Below are positions 54,231-63,310 of a stretch of 64,000 nt of DNA, piece after piece (position 1 is the first letter of the stretch; every line of letters begins with the position of its first letter). The notes under the pieces were generated by a model. That model had not been told where the DNA came from and ran no database searches. It saw nothing but the letters and a program-made list of their open reading frames with translations. A program made the translations under genes and the position numbers. Source of the stretch: Clostridiales bacterium VE202-21 (GTDB taxonomy: Bacteria > Bacillota > Clostridia > Lachnospirales > Lachnospiraceae); the NCBI GenBank assembly GCA_000509105.1, contig BAIF02000066.1, forward strand, positions 62,001 through 126,000, in the 5' to 3' direction.

Positions 54231-54463
54231 TAGATTTGTTTAGAATTCATTTAGAAACAGATAAGATATTACTGCCATAATGTACTTATCAAAAGGAACA
54301 GCTTTTGAAATTTGTGGAAAGGAGATAAAAGGAGAAAGCCAGTGGATTTATTTGTCTGGCAGAGAAATTGCCGACAGAAAAAGGGAGTACATAGTAGAAT
54401 CCCAATAGGGGAAACCATGATGACGAGTAAGATATATGCCGCAATTTAGAGAGGAGTTTAACC

Positions 54464-54874
54464 ATGAATAATTTTCGTAATAAGACATGGAAAGGATTTT
54501 TAAAGAAAGGGCTTGTTTTCTGTATGATTGGCGTAATGGCACTAGGGTTGGTAGCCTGTGGTGGAAAGGATAAGAAATCAGATACAAAAGTGCCGAAAAC
54601 ACAAACTGAGCAATCTAAAAATAAAAAGACAAATAAGAAACCATCTTCCCAGACAGAGAAAAAGGATGATGCAGATATTGAAAAACCACAGAATACGACC
54701 GGAGCGGATCAGAATAAGACAGACGATACAAAGGCGCAGGATGGAGCAGACAAAGAGTCTGACACAAAGAATTCAACCCAAAAGAAGCCAACCCAAAGGA
54801 ATTCAACTAAAAAAAATTCAACAAAGAAAAACAGCACAGTACAGAAATCCAATAAAAGTGGTTCGACAACATAA
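54464..54874 (+). CDS. Lys/Ser/Thr-rich lipoprotein at the head of the dlt-like operon
   Basis: 136 residues. Signal peptide with lipobox LGLVACG (Cys32), then an almost entirely hydrophilic chain rich in Lys, Thr, Asn, Gln and Asp with no predicted fold. Near the C-terminus the unit NSTKK repeats (QRNSTKKNSTKKNSTVQK). It looks like a surface-tethered, disordered spacer or wall-interacting polycation. GAGGAG precedes the ATG. A terminator-like stem separates it from the DltA-like gene by 73 bases; it may be part of the same unit. Function unknown. Confidence 0.75.
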   Translation: MNNFRNKTWKGFLKKGLVFCMIGVMALGLVACGGKDKKSDTKVPKTQTEQSKNKKTNKKPSSQTEKKDDADIEKPQNTTGADQNKTDDTKAQDGADKESDTKNSTQKKPTQRNSTKKNSTKKNSTVQKSNKSGSTT

Positions 54875-54898
54875 GACAAAAAGAATAATTAAGCATAA

Positions 54899-54932
54899 TG
54901 GGCCACATGGGAACATGCGGCCCATTTTTCCT
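54899..54932 (+). terminator. Stem-loop between lipoprotein and DltA-like genes
   Basis: TGGGCC-CAT / ATG-GGCCCA stem followed by TTTTTCC. It could terminate the lipoprotein transcript or reduce read-through to the following operon. Confidence 0.75.
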
Positions 54933-54946
54933 GAAAGGAAAACAAT

Positions 54947-56452
54947 ATGAAGAATATACTAGAATATTTGGAAAAGACAGAACAGCAATACCCCTGTCAC
55001 ACAGCGTTGGACGACGGAATCTTTGCATTTACCTGGAAAGAATTGGCAGGAATATCCAGGAAGATGGGGACAGCATTTGCAGGAAAAACAGAGCCAGGGC
55101 AGCCAATTGTCATATTGGCAGAAAAAAGTTCGGTCACTCTGGCAGCCATGTTTGGAGCGGTATATGCCGGATGTTTCTATGTTGTGGTTGACCCTTCGCA
55201 GCCAGCGCAGAGGATACAGGAGATTCTGAACGTGTTGGAACCGGAGCTTATTGTGACAAATGACAGGACGAGGGAACTCCTAGCACAAATAGATTACAAG
55301 AGGAACTCATATTTGGTAAAAGATGCCATGAATGAGCAGACAGACTGGAAAATACTTAAAAAAATCCGGAGTGACTGTCGGGATATGGATATCCTGTATG
55401 GAATCTTTACTTCCGGTTCAACTGGAAAACCGAAAGGAATCGTAGTCAGCCACCGGGCAGCAATGGATTTTATTACACATTTTGTAGAGACATTCGGATT
55501 CACAGTTCATGACAGGATAGGAAATCAGGCGCCTTTTGATTTTGATGTGTCGGTGAAAGATATTTATACCAGCATGTTTACTGGGGCAGAGCTTGTTATT
55601 ATTCCAAAAGAAATGTTTTCTACGCCGCCTGTACTGCTTAATTATCTTTGTAAAAAGGAAGTAACCGCACTTATATGGGCAGTATCCGCCCTCAGTTTGG
55701 TGTCGGCATTAAAAGGATTTACCTATCAAGTGCCTCTGACGGTAAAAAAGATTCTTTTCAGCGGAGAGGTCATGCCGGTAAAACAGCTCAGAATATGGCA
55801 GGCGGCTTTACCAAGTGCAGAATTTGTTAATTTATACGGACCTACGGAAATTACCTGCAACTGCACGTATTATCGGGTAAAAGAAATGTTGCATGACGGA
55901 GAAAAAATTCCGATTGGAAGAGCATTTCCGGGTAGGGAGGTGTTCCTTTTAGACGAAAGTGATAAAGAAATTATATCTCCGGGAATAGTTGGGGAAATTT
56001 GTGTTTCAGGAGAATCGCTGTCGGAAGGATATTATCACAATCCCAAGGAAACAAAAGAGAAATTTATATTTTATCTGCGAGGTGGAGAGGGGGAGGGACG
56101 TTGTTATAAAACCGGCGATTTGGGATTCTACGGAAAAGATGGTGAACTTTACTTCTCTGGACGGAAAGATTTTCAGATTAAACACATGGGACATCGAATT
56201 GAACTAGAAGAAATCGAGCATGCAATGGATCAGATTGATGGTCTGGAGAGAGGCTTATGCCTGATGGATCAGAGAACAAACAGACTGGTGGTATTTTATA
56301 TGGGGAATGTCAGTAAGGAACAGATTTTGAAACAGATGAAGAAAAAACTCCCGGCCTATATGATTCCTCATAAGTTGATAAAAACAGATTTGATGCCATT
56401 AAACAAAAATGGAAAAATAGACCGGGAATACTTCCGGCAGAAATTGGGGTGA
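54947..56452 (+). CDS. DltA-like amino acid adenylation enzyme
   Basis: 501 residues, stand-alone adenylation domain. Motifs: TSGSTGKPKG (155-164), FDFDVSVKD with Asp200 expected to bind the substrate amino group, YGPTE (297-301), TGD (389-391), GRKDFQIKHMGHRIEL (405-420) and the A10 lysine in NKNGKID (K490). It resembles D-alanine:carrier ligase (DltA). By eye, the Cys that DltA uses to prefer D-Ala (in the TPSF..MC segment) is Ala or Ser here (WAVSALSLVSAL, 244-255), so another amino acid is possible. It should load the carrier protein at 57640. The start is preceded by GAAAGGAAA. Confidence 0.88.
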   Translation: MKNILEYLEKTEQQYPCHTALDDGIFAFTWKELAGISRKMGTAFAGKTEPGQPIVILAEKSSVTLAAMFGAVYAGCFYVVVDPSQPAQRIQEILNVLEPELIVTNDRTRELLAQIDYKRNSYLVKDAMNEQTDWKILKKIRSDCRDMDILYGIFTSGSTGKPKGIVVSHRAAMDFITHFVETFGFTVHDRIGNQAPFDFDVSVKDIYTSMFTGAELVIIPKEMFSTPPVLLNYLCKKEVTALIWAVSALSLVSALKGFTYQVPLTVKKILFSGEVMPVKQLRIWQAALPSAEFVNLYGPTEITCNCTYYRVKEMLHDGEKIPIGRAFPGREVFLLDESDKEIISPGIVGEICVSGESLSEGYYHNPKETKEKFIFYLRGGEGEGRCYKTGDLGFYGKDGELYFSGRKDFQIKHMGHRIELEEIEHAMDQIDGLERGLCLMDQRTNRLVVFYMGNVSKEQILKQMKKKLPAYMIPHKLIKTDLMPLNKNGKIDREYFRQKLG

Positions 56453-56456
56453 TGAA

Positions 56457-57674
56457 ATGGATATGGAATATTTGGAATATGGAATTGTGAGATATGGTAC
56501 ACCTCTCTATGTATTCAATATGGACGAAATGAAAGACACGGTATTGTGCATTCGGAATGAACTGGCAGGGAAGGCAGGGCTTTGTTTTGCTATGAAAGCC
56601 AATCCATTTCTAACAAGGCAGATGACTGCCCTAATAGACCGGATTGAAGTCTGCTCAATGGGAGAATTTGAAATTTGTAGAAAACTTGAAATCGAGCCTG
56701 AAAAAATACTGATATCAGGGGTGCTGAAAGAAAAAGAGGACATCTATTCAATTCTGAGATATTACAAGGGAGCATGTACCTATACCATTGAATCTTTGAA
56801 TCAGTTCCACGCCTTTGCAGATTGGTGTGATGCGAATAATGAAGTGATTCATGTATATCTCAGACTGACTAGTGGAAATCAGTTTGGCATGGAGGCGGAA
56901 ATCATTCAAAATATAGTTTCCATGAGAGATAAGTGTCCGTTTCTGAAAATTCAGGGAATTCATTACTTTTCCGGAACACAGAAAAAATCAATGGAAAAGA
57001 TAAAAAAGGAGTTGACATATCTGGATGTTTTTCTTAGGGAACTGGAAAAAAGATCCGGATTTCAAATAGAAGAATTGGAGTATGGACCTGGAATTCCTGT
57101 TTCATATTTTGATGGACAGCAGGATATGGTGGAGGAGAACATCCGTATGATTGCCGCTCAAATTCTGGCAATGCAATGGAAAGGAAGTGTCATGCTGGAG
57201 ATGGGTCGTGCACTTGCAGCAAGATGTGGATACTATCTGACTAGCGTTAAAGATATTAAGCGGAACAACGGCAGGAATTATTGTATCGTAGATGGGGGGA
57301 TTCATCAGATTTATTATGATGGACAGATTAGAGGTATGTATTGTCCGAAATTTCAGGTAATCCCAGCGCACGAGTATGGGATAGAAAAAACATATACCGT
57401 CTGCGGTTCTCTCTGTACGGTTAATGATATATTGGTGCAGAATGTGGCAATTAAAAATTTAAGGGTTGGCAATGTGCTGATTTTTGAACGTGTGGGAGCT
57501 TATGCAATGACGGAGGGAATGGCGATGTTCTTAAGCCATGAATTACCGCAGGCTGCGTTTTATAGTAAAGAAATGGGATGGAAGCTGGCAAGGAAAAAAC
57601 TGGAGACATATAAATGGAATATGGAGGATAAGATAGACGATGGAAGCATTGATGAACATTTTAATGGAAATTGA
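56457..57674 (+). CDS. Fold-type III PLP-dependent decarboxylase (LysA/ornithine decarboxylase-like)
   Basis: 405 residues. Alanine-racemase-like barrel at the N-terminus with PLP lysine K47 in CFAMKANPF, GIHYFSGTQ (167-175, matching GLHSHIGSQ of DAP decarboxylase), the phosphate-binding YGPGIPV (209-215) and EMGR (248-251). The C-terminal domain has LCTVND (C320 and D324, the CxxxD signature) and GAYA. These identify an amino acid decarboxylase rather than a racemase. It follows the DltA-like gene by 4 bases and overlaps the carrier gene by 35, so it belongs to the pathway. It could make or modify the transferred amino acid, e.g. DAP to lysine; the substrate is unproven. Confidence 0.85.
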   Translation: MDMEYLEYGIVRYGTPLYVFNMDEMKDTVLCIRNELAGKAGLCFAMKANPFLTRQMTALIDRIEVCSMGEFEICRKLEIEPEKILISGVLKEKEDIYSILRYYKGACTYTIESLNQFHAFADWCDANNEVIHVYLRLTSGNQFGMEAEIIQNIVSMRDKCPFLKIQGIHYFSGTQKKSMEKIKKELTYLDVFLRELEKRSGFQIEELEYGPGIPVSYFDGQQDMVEENIRMIAAQILAMQWKGSVMLEMGRALAARCGYYLTSVKDIKRNNGRNYCIVDGGIHQIYYDGQIRGMYCPKFQVIPAHEYGIEKTYTVCGSLCTVNDILVQNVAIKNLRVGNVLIFERVGAYAMTEGMAMFLSHELPQAAFYSKEMGWKLARKKLETYKWNMEDKIDDGSIDEHFNGN

Positions 57675-57867
57675 TGAAAGTATTGATTGGAAGAAGGAAA
57701 ATTCATTGATTGACGACAGGCTGTTGGATTCTTTCGGAGTAATTTCTCTTATCTCGGAGCTTGAAGAAGTATTTGCTATTGAAATAGAGGCGGAGGAAAT
57801 TGTTCCTGAGAATCTGAACTCTGCGGATGCTATATGGAAAATGGTGCAGAGGTTAAAGGGGAACTGA
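57640..57867 (+). CDS. DltC-like acyl/aminoacyl carrier protein
   Basis: 75 residues, acidic, four-helix carrier protein. The phosphopantetheine site is DSFG (Ser31), the DltC variant, instead of DSL of fatty-acid ACPs. It would hold the aminoacyl group activated by the DltA-like enzyme and pass it to the MBOAT protein. Start at 57640 overlaps the decarboxylase gene; a second ATG lies four codons later. The next gene begins one base after its stop, indicating tight translational coupling. Confidence 0.88.
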   Translation: MEALMNILMEIDESIDWKKENSLIDDRLLDSFGVISLISELEEVFAIEIEAEEIVPENLNSADAIWKMVQRLKGN

Positions 57868-57868
57868 T

Positions 57869-59458
57869 ATGGCTTATCATACGTCCATATATTTATTCCT
57901 CTTTCTGCCGGCAGCACTTCTTGCCTATCAGCTGACACCTAAAAAGTTCCGATGGATGACATTATTGCTATGTGGCTATACGTTTTTCTGGACGGTCAGC
58001 GGGAAACTGGTTTTCTATCTGATGGGGACGACATTGGTAACCCATTACATAGGCATATGGATTTCTTTAGTAAAGCTTCAGTGTAAAATGAATATAGCAG
58101 GATTGCACGGAGAAGAAAGCCATGCCATTAAGAAACAATATAAGAAAAAAGAGAAACGAATACTGGCTGGCGGAATTTTTATACTGGTATCTGTACTTGC
58201 ATATCTAAAATACTATAATTTTTTCATACAAAATGCGAATATTCTACTGCATGGTGTAGGAAGCCAACTTTTACTAGAGGCTAAAATACTGGTGCTTCCC
58301 ATTGGAATCTCCTTTTACACCTTACAGGCTATCGGTTATATAATAGATGTCTATTGGGGTAAAATCGACGGACAGCAGCATCCAGGGAAGGTGGCATTAT
58401 TCCTTGGATTTTTTCCACAGATTATGGAAGGACCAATCAGCCTGTATTCCCAGACTGCAGATACACTTTGGGCAGGGACTTCCCTAAGAGGAGAAAATAT
58501 ATCTAAAGGCTGTATCAGGATTCTGTGGGGATTATTCAAAAAAATGGTCATTGCAGACCGTCTCTATGTGTTGGTACAGGCTGTTTTTGAGCATTATGAG
58601 AATTATCATGGAGTGATAATTGCAGTTGCGGCTGTGGCCTATACCATCCAGCTCTATATGGAATTTTCGGGGTGTATGGATATCATCATAGGGAGTGGCA
58701 GAATGTTCGGTATGACTTTGCCTGAAAATTTCTGTCAGCCCTTTGCCTCAAAAAATGCAGCAGAATTCTGGAGACGGTGGCATATCACGCTGGGCGTATG
58801 GTTTAAAACCTATATTTTTTATCCGGTATCGGTATCTGCAGCAGTAAAAAAATGGAATAAATTTGGGAAAAAACATTTGGGGAAGTACATCACAAAACTT
58901 GGTGTCTCTGCGTTTTGCCTATTTCCAGTGTGGCTGTTTAACGGTCTGTGGCATGGCCCAAGGTGGAGTTATATTTTCTATGGGATGTATTATTTTGTGA
59001 TTCTCCTGGCCGGAGTCGCTCTTGAGCCGATCAGAAATAGAATCATAAAATATACCCATTTGAATGAGCATGCGTTTTATTATAAGGTTCCCCAGATTTT
59101 AAAAACTTGGCTTATTATATTTGTTGGAGAACTGTTTTTCCGGGCAAATGGTCTGGCTGCCGGATTTCGGATGTTTAGAAGTATGTTTCAGAATTTCGAG
59201 TTGCAGAAATTATGGGATGGGACGCTGCTTACCTTTGGATTGGACCAGGCAGACTATTATGCCATTATAGCTGGGTGTATGGTGGTGGCCGTGGTCGGAA
59301 TGATAAAAGAAAGGAGTCTGCTGGGTGAAGAAGGAATCGGGAAATTGTGTCTTCCGTTCAGATGGGCGGTCTATTATGGACTCATTCTGGCGGTGGTAAT
59401 CTTTGGAGCCTACGGAAGCGGTTATCAGCAGGTGGACATGATTTATGCGGGATTTTAA
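57869..59458 (+). CDS. DltB-like MBOAT acyltransferase
   Basis: 529 residues, about 11-12 membrane helices. MBOAT signature with catalytic His in FNGLWHGPRW (His ~362), preceded by NAAEFWRRWHITLGVWFKTY. Compared with DltB (~400-415 residues) it is longer, closer to the AlgI/PatA-type MBOATs, with a basic cytoplasmic insertion near residues 70-100. It would move the carrier-bound aminoacyl group across the membrane to an envelope acceptor. It overlaps the next gene by 14 bases. Confidence 0.9.
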   Translation: MAYHTSIYLFLFLPAALLAYQLTPKKFRWMTLLLCGYTFFWTVSGKLVFYLMGTTLVTHYIGIWISLVKLQCKMNIAGLHGEESHAIKKQYKKKEKRILAGGIFILVSVLAYLKYYNFFIQNANILLHGVGSQLLLEAKILVLPIGISFYTLQAIGYIIDVYWGKIDGQQHPGKVALFLGFFPQIMEGPISLYSQTADTLWAGTSLRGENISKGCIRILWGLFKKMVIADRLYVLVQAVFEHYENYHGVIIAVAAVAYTIQLYMEFSGCMDIIIGSGRMFGMTLPENFCQPFASKNAAEFWRRWHITLGVWFKTYIFYPVSVSAAVKKWNKFGKKHLGKYITKLGVSAFCLFPVWLFNGLWHGPRWSYIFYGMYYFVILLAGVALEPIRNRIIKYTHLNEHAFYYKVPQILKTWLIIFVGELFFRANGLAAGFRMFRSMFQNFELQKLWDGTLLTFGLDQADYYAIIAGCMVVAVVGMIKERSLLGEEGIGKLCLPFRWAVYYGLILAVVIFGAYGSGYQQVDMIYAGF

Positions 59459-60443
59459 AAGAATACGAAAAAGAGCAGGAAAACGGTTTGTATTTTTTAC
59501 GGTTCTGATTGTAATTTTAGTAGGTGTATCAGAAAAAATAGAACTGACATACATAGAAAATGATAATTTGGTTCAGAGCAGGAATAAAAGTACCTTTCGG
59601 ATTTTAAGGGAGCCGGAGAACAGCATAGATGTGATTGTTGTAGGTGATAGTCTTAGTTATTCATCAGTCTCGCCAATGGATTTGTGGAAGAATCATGGGA
59701 TTACTGCTTATGTTTGCGGCCAATCAGGACAAAAGATACAGGAAACATACCATATGCTGGAAAATGCATTTACTGCACAATCGCCCAAGCTGGTTATATT
59801 GGAAACAAATACTATGTTCAGGGGAAGATTGGGGCAGGAACTGACTAACCTAAAAGAAACACTGGAAGAATGGGCGAACAACTATATCCCTATTTTCCGG
59901 GGGCATGATATCTGGAAATCTTTTGTGATGGATAAAGAGTATCCAGAAGAAAATTTCAAAGGTTTTGCGTTACGGTGCGGCATACAGCCATATGAAAAAG
60001 GCGATTATATGCTGGAGACCGAGCAGAAAGAGGAAATTCCGCCTACGGTAATAAATTATATGGAGATTATCATAAGCCTTTGCAAGCAAAATGGGGCCGA
60101 ACTGCTTCTATTGGGAACGCCGTCTCCATTGAATTATAACTATCGGAGGCACAATAGCATTGATGTATATGCAAAGGAGCACGATCTGGAATATCTGGAT
60201 ATGAATATGAAACTAAAAGAAGTTGAGATTGACTGGAATACTGACACTTTGGATAAAGGTGATCATCTGAATCTGTCGGGTGCCAGGAAGGTTACACAAT
60301 ATCTGGGAGGATTTTTAGTTAAGCAGTATGCGCTCCCTGACCACAGGGGCGAGAGGTTCTATACTGCATGGATGAAAGAAGCGGAAGATTATACAAAGAA
60401 AATGGAAAAATCGTTGAAGGTGATTAGGAATAATGAGAATTAA
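59445..60443 (+). CDS. DltD-like SGNH-type membrane-anchored protein
   Basis: 332 residues. Basic N-terminus, single membrane anchor (FVFFTVLIVILVGVS, ~16-30), then an extracellular SGNH domain with VVGDSLSYSS (Ser69) and a C-terminal GDHLNLSG Asp/His motif. DltD proteins take the aminoacyl group from the DltB step and pass it to teichoic acid. This one is shorter than DltD (~400) and nearer to the AlgX/J-type SGNH proteins paired with MBOATs. It overlaps both neighbouring genes. Confidence 0.82.
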   Translation: MRDFKRIRKRAGKRFVFFTVLIVILVGVSEKIELTYIENDNLVQSRNKSTFRILREPENSIDVIVVGDSLSYSSVSPMDLWKNHGITAYVCGQSGQKIQETYHMLENAFTAQSPKLVILETNTMFRGRLGQELTNLKETLEEWANNYIPIFRGHDIWKSFVMDKEYPEENFKGFALRCGIQPYEKGDYMLETEQKEEIPPTVINYMEIIISLCKQNGAELLLLGTPSPLNYNYRRHNSIDVYAKEHDLEYLDMNMKLKEVEIDWNTDTLDKGDHLNLSGARKVTQYLGGFLVKQYALPDHRGERFYTAWMKEAEDYTKKMEKSLKVIRNNEN

Positions 60444-61020
60444 GCAAACGGAAAGCTGGAAAAAGTGGACAACAGCGCTATTTCTGCTTGTATGTCTGGT
60501 CTTTTGTGCATTGCTTTTTAAAGCATATTTGGATGGAAAGTTCGACTCTGTTGATACTCTGCAAAAGTACGTCGCGGGATTTGGTTTGATGGCCCCGGTC
60601 ATTCTGACAGCCATTCAGGCAGCGCAGGTAGTGCTGCCGATTCTGCCAGGATTCTTAGGATGCGTTGTCGGAGCCGTCATGTTTGGTTGTATGGGTGGTT
60701 TTTGGTGCAATTATATTGGAATTTCCGCAGGATCTATTATTGCGTTTTTACTGGCAAGAAGATATGGGCGGGGATTAGTCGGCAAAATGTTTCCGGGGGA
60801 ACGGTATGAAAAGTGGGCGGACTGGGCAGCTAAAAGTAAATCCTATACCGGGATTCTATTTCTTGGCATGGTGCTGCCGTTGTTTCCAGACGATTATTTT
60901 TGCTATTTTACCGGAATTACCAAAATGAGTGTCCGCAAATTTGTGACGATTATTGTTTTGGGAAAACCCTGGTGTATTTTTGTATACAGCTTGATATTTT
61001 CCGGCTCACTCGGTAGATAG
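60433..61020 (+). CDS. TVP38/TMEM64 (VTT-domain) membrane protein
   Basis: 195 residues, about five hydrophobic segments. The VTT/SNARE-associated core is recognisable: VLPILPGFLGCVVGAVMFG and SAGSIIAFLLARRYGRGLV, then LPLFPDDYFCYFTGITKMS. Proteins of this and the related DedA family move or scramble lipids such as undecaprenyl phosphate and phosphatidylethanolamine. Overlaps the end of the SGNH gene. In this operon it may recycle or flip the lipid acceptor. Confidence 0.85.
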   Translation: MRIKQTESWKKWTTALFLLVCLVFCALLFKAYLDGKFDSVDTLQKYVAGFGLMAPVILTAIQAAQVVLPILPGFLGCVVGAVMFGCMGGFWCNYIGISAGSIIAFLLARRYGRGLVGKMFPGERYEKWADWAAKSKSYTGILFLGMVLPLFPDDYFCYFTGITKMSVRKFVTIIVLGKPWCIFVYSLIFSGSLGR

Positions 61021-61123
61021 AACTGATATATAATAAAAGGGGAATTCTGCGGATAAGCATGGGCACTCCATATGGCAGAAGGAAGCTGTCATTGCAAACC
61101 GCAGGGAAAGGTTGAGAAGAGAG

Positions 61124-61762
61124 ATGGAAGAAAGAAAAAAACTATGTGGATACTATAATTATACGGTCGTTTTGACTTATTTGGGCATGCTTATGGGGTT
61201 TACAGGAATTGTGCTTGTAACTGAAGGCAAATACCGGGAGGCAGTTATCTGCCTGATGATTTCCGGAATCTGCGATATGTTTGATGGGACAGTTGCAGCG
61301 ACAAAACAAAGGGATGTAAGGGAAAAACAGTTCGGGATTCAGATTGATTCTTTAAGCGATCTGATTTGCTTCGGCATTCTCCCGGCTTTGCTTACATACA
61401 GTATCAGCGGCAAAACATATCTTTCTTTTTTGACAGCAGCTTTGTATGTGTTATGTGCACTGATTCGTTTGGCATATTTTAATGTTATGGAAGAGGAAAG
61501 GCAGGAAAAAGAAGGCGGTAGACGGGCGTGGTATCTGGGACTCCCAGTTACTGCAGCAGCATTGGTTGTGCCTGTCTGCTATATGATAGAAAATAAACTG
61601 GCTTATGGAGGAACTCTGCAGACAGTTCTTGTCATGATGGCTGTGGCATTTGTACTGCCTATTAAAATAAAGAAACCGTATCTGGCAGGAAAAATTGGTA
61701 TTATATTTACGGGAGTGGTAGAATTTGTTATCCTGTTATTGGGGCTGGGATTAGAAGTATGA
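61124..61762 (+). CDS. pssA: CDP-diacylglycerol-serine O-phosphatidyltransferase
   Basis: 212 residues from the ATG at 61124 (TTG at 61112 also possible). CDP-alcohol phosphotransferase motif DGTVAATKQRDVREKQFG with IDSLSD (D..., expected pattern DGxxAR-x8-Gxxx-Dxxx-D; here the Ala-Arg pair is Ala-Ala-Thr). About six membrane helices. It makes phosphatidylserine at the inner membrane. The start of psd overlaps its stop (ATGA), so together they produce phosphatidylethanolamine. Specificity for serine is supported by the neighbour. Confidence 0.88.
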   Translation: MEERKKLCGYYNYTVVLTYLGMLMGFTGIVLVTEGKYREAVICLMISGICDMFDGTVAATKQRDVREKQFGIQIDSLSDLICFGILPALLTYSISGKTYLSFLTAALYVLCALIRLAYFNVMEEERQEKEGGRRAWYLGLPVTAAALVVPVCYMIENKLAYGGTLQTVLVMMAVAFVLPIKIKKPYLAGKIGIIFTGVVEFVILLLGLGLEV

Positions 61763-62602
61763 AGAAAGATACGCTGTTTATCCGATTTTTATATCATACG
61801 ATTCCCGGACGGAGCATTTTGAAAAGAATTGTAAAACCCCAGGTATCAAGAAAAGTGAGTATTTTTTTGAATTCCAGGTTTTCCCGATGGCTTGTACCGC
61901 TGTTTGTGAGAAAGTATCGGATTGATTTAAATGGGTATGAAAAGGAAAACTATACCTCTTTTAATGACTTTTTTACACGCAGACGGCGTGCAGCACGGAT
62001 TGATATCACACCGGAGCACCTAATCAGCTTGTGATGGGTATCTGACCGTATATCCAATTGGAAAAAACAGCACTTATCGAATCAAGCATATTGAGTATCA
62101 TTTAGAACAACTGCTGGAGAACAGAGAATTGGCGAAACATTTTTCCGGTGGATGGTGTTTGATTTTTCGGTTAACGCCGAAGAATTACCATAGGTATTGC
62201 TATGTCTGTGAAGGGATTCTGCGAGAATGCCGGAAAGTAGAAGGGAAGCTGCATTGTGTACGCCCGGTGGCATACACTTCGACACCGGTTTTTATAGAAA
62301 ACTGCCGAGAATATGTGGAAATAGAATCTGACTTTTTAGGACATATAATACAGATGGAAATCGGAGCACTTTTAGTAGGAAGGATTCAGAATTACCCCTG
62401 CAGTTCTAAAGTGCTGCAGGGACAGGAGAAAGGGTATTTTGAGTTTGGCGGTTCCAGCATCGTTATACTTTTGGAAAAAAACCGCGTAAAAATAAAGAAT
62501 GAAATACAGGAACGTTCCCAGCGTGATGAGGAAACAGAAGTGTATCTGGGAGAACAGATAGGCAGCATTCAAAAAGAAAGGGGAAGTACAGTATATGAGT
62601 AA
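61759..62602 (+). pseudogene. psd: Phosphatidylserine decarboxylase, broken by a 2-base deletion
   Basis: The N-terminal part (FLYHTIPGRSILKRIVKPQV, NYTSFNDFFTRR) runs in frame to EHLIS and stops at 62034. One frame over, the protein continues CDGYLTVYPIGKNSTYRIKH, then WCLIFRLTPKNYHRYCYVCE and the self-cleavage site EFGGSSIV. A missing CC (at 62028/62029, codon for Pro in the expected SPCDG) explains it. Intact length would be about 280 residues, usual for the short bacterial Psd. It would convert phosphatidylserine to phosphatidylethanolamine. Real loss or assembly error. Confidence 0.85.
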
Positions 62603-63310
62603 AGAACGTGTACTGCTTGTGGAAGATGATGCGGATATCCGGGAAGGTGTCCGCATTTTATTAGAAAGCGAAAATTACAGCGTTACAGAGGCGGAGAATG
62701 GCAGACAGGGTCTGGAACATTTAGATGAAAATACGGATTTGGTTATTCTTGATGTAATGATGCCTGGTTTGTCAGGACTGCGGACCTGTGAAGAAATCAG
62801 GAAGGTTTCTAATGTTCCGGTACTCTTTCTTACCGCAAAAGCACAGGAGTCAGATAAGTTAATAGGATTGATGGCAGGGGGGATGATTATCTGCCGAAAC
62901 CTTTCTCTTATGCGGAGCTTCTGGGAAGGGTAAAGGCATTGCTGCGCCGGTACAACGTCTATATGGGAAGAAATGTGCCGGAAATGGGTAAAGAAGAGCC
63001 ATATTTAGAAAATGGAGGTATTAAGATACATGAAACTTTTAATGAAGTGTATGTCGATGGTATGGAAAAAGAAATGTCGGATATTGAATACCACATGCTT
63101 TTGTTAATGATGCAGCATCCGAGAAAAATATTTTCGGCACAGAACCTCTATGAAAGTGTGTGGGAAGAACCGTATTTTTATTCCTGTAACAGCACGGTAA
63201 TGGTGCATATCCGGAAACTCCGGGTAAAAATAGAGAAAGATCCGAAACACCCGAAGTACATCAAAACCATATGGGGAAAGGGGTATAAGTTTGACGCGGG
63301 AAACGAGTAG
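62595..63310 (+). pseudogene. OmpR-type response regulator, frameshifted in a G run
   Basis: Receiver domain with LLVEDDADIREGVRILLESE and LVILDVMMPGLSG in frame up to GLMAGG, then a wrong frame at the run of six G (62877-62882). With seven, it reads DDYLPKPFSYAELLGRVKAL, as expected. The winged helix follows (MSDIEYHMLLLMMQHPRKIF, STVMVHIRKLRVKIEKDP), ending at 63310. It overlaps psd and the kinase, so the two-component pair is part of this operon and may control it. Confidence 0.85.

Noticed and set aside
56457-57674. Alanine racemase identity for the PLP enzyme in the dlt-like operon
   Set aside because: The CxxxD and EPGR-like motifs and the 405-residue LysA layout indicate a decarboxylase, not a racemase.
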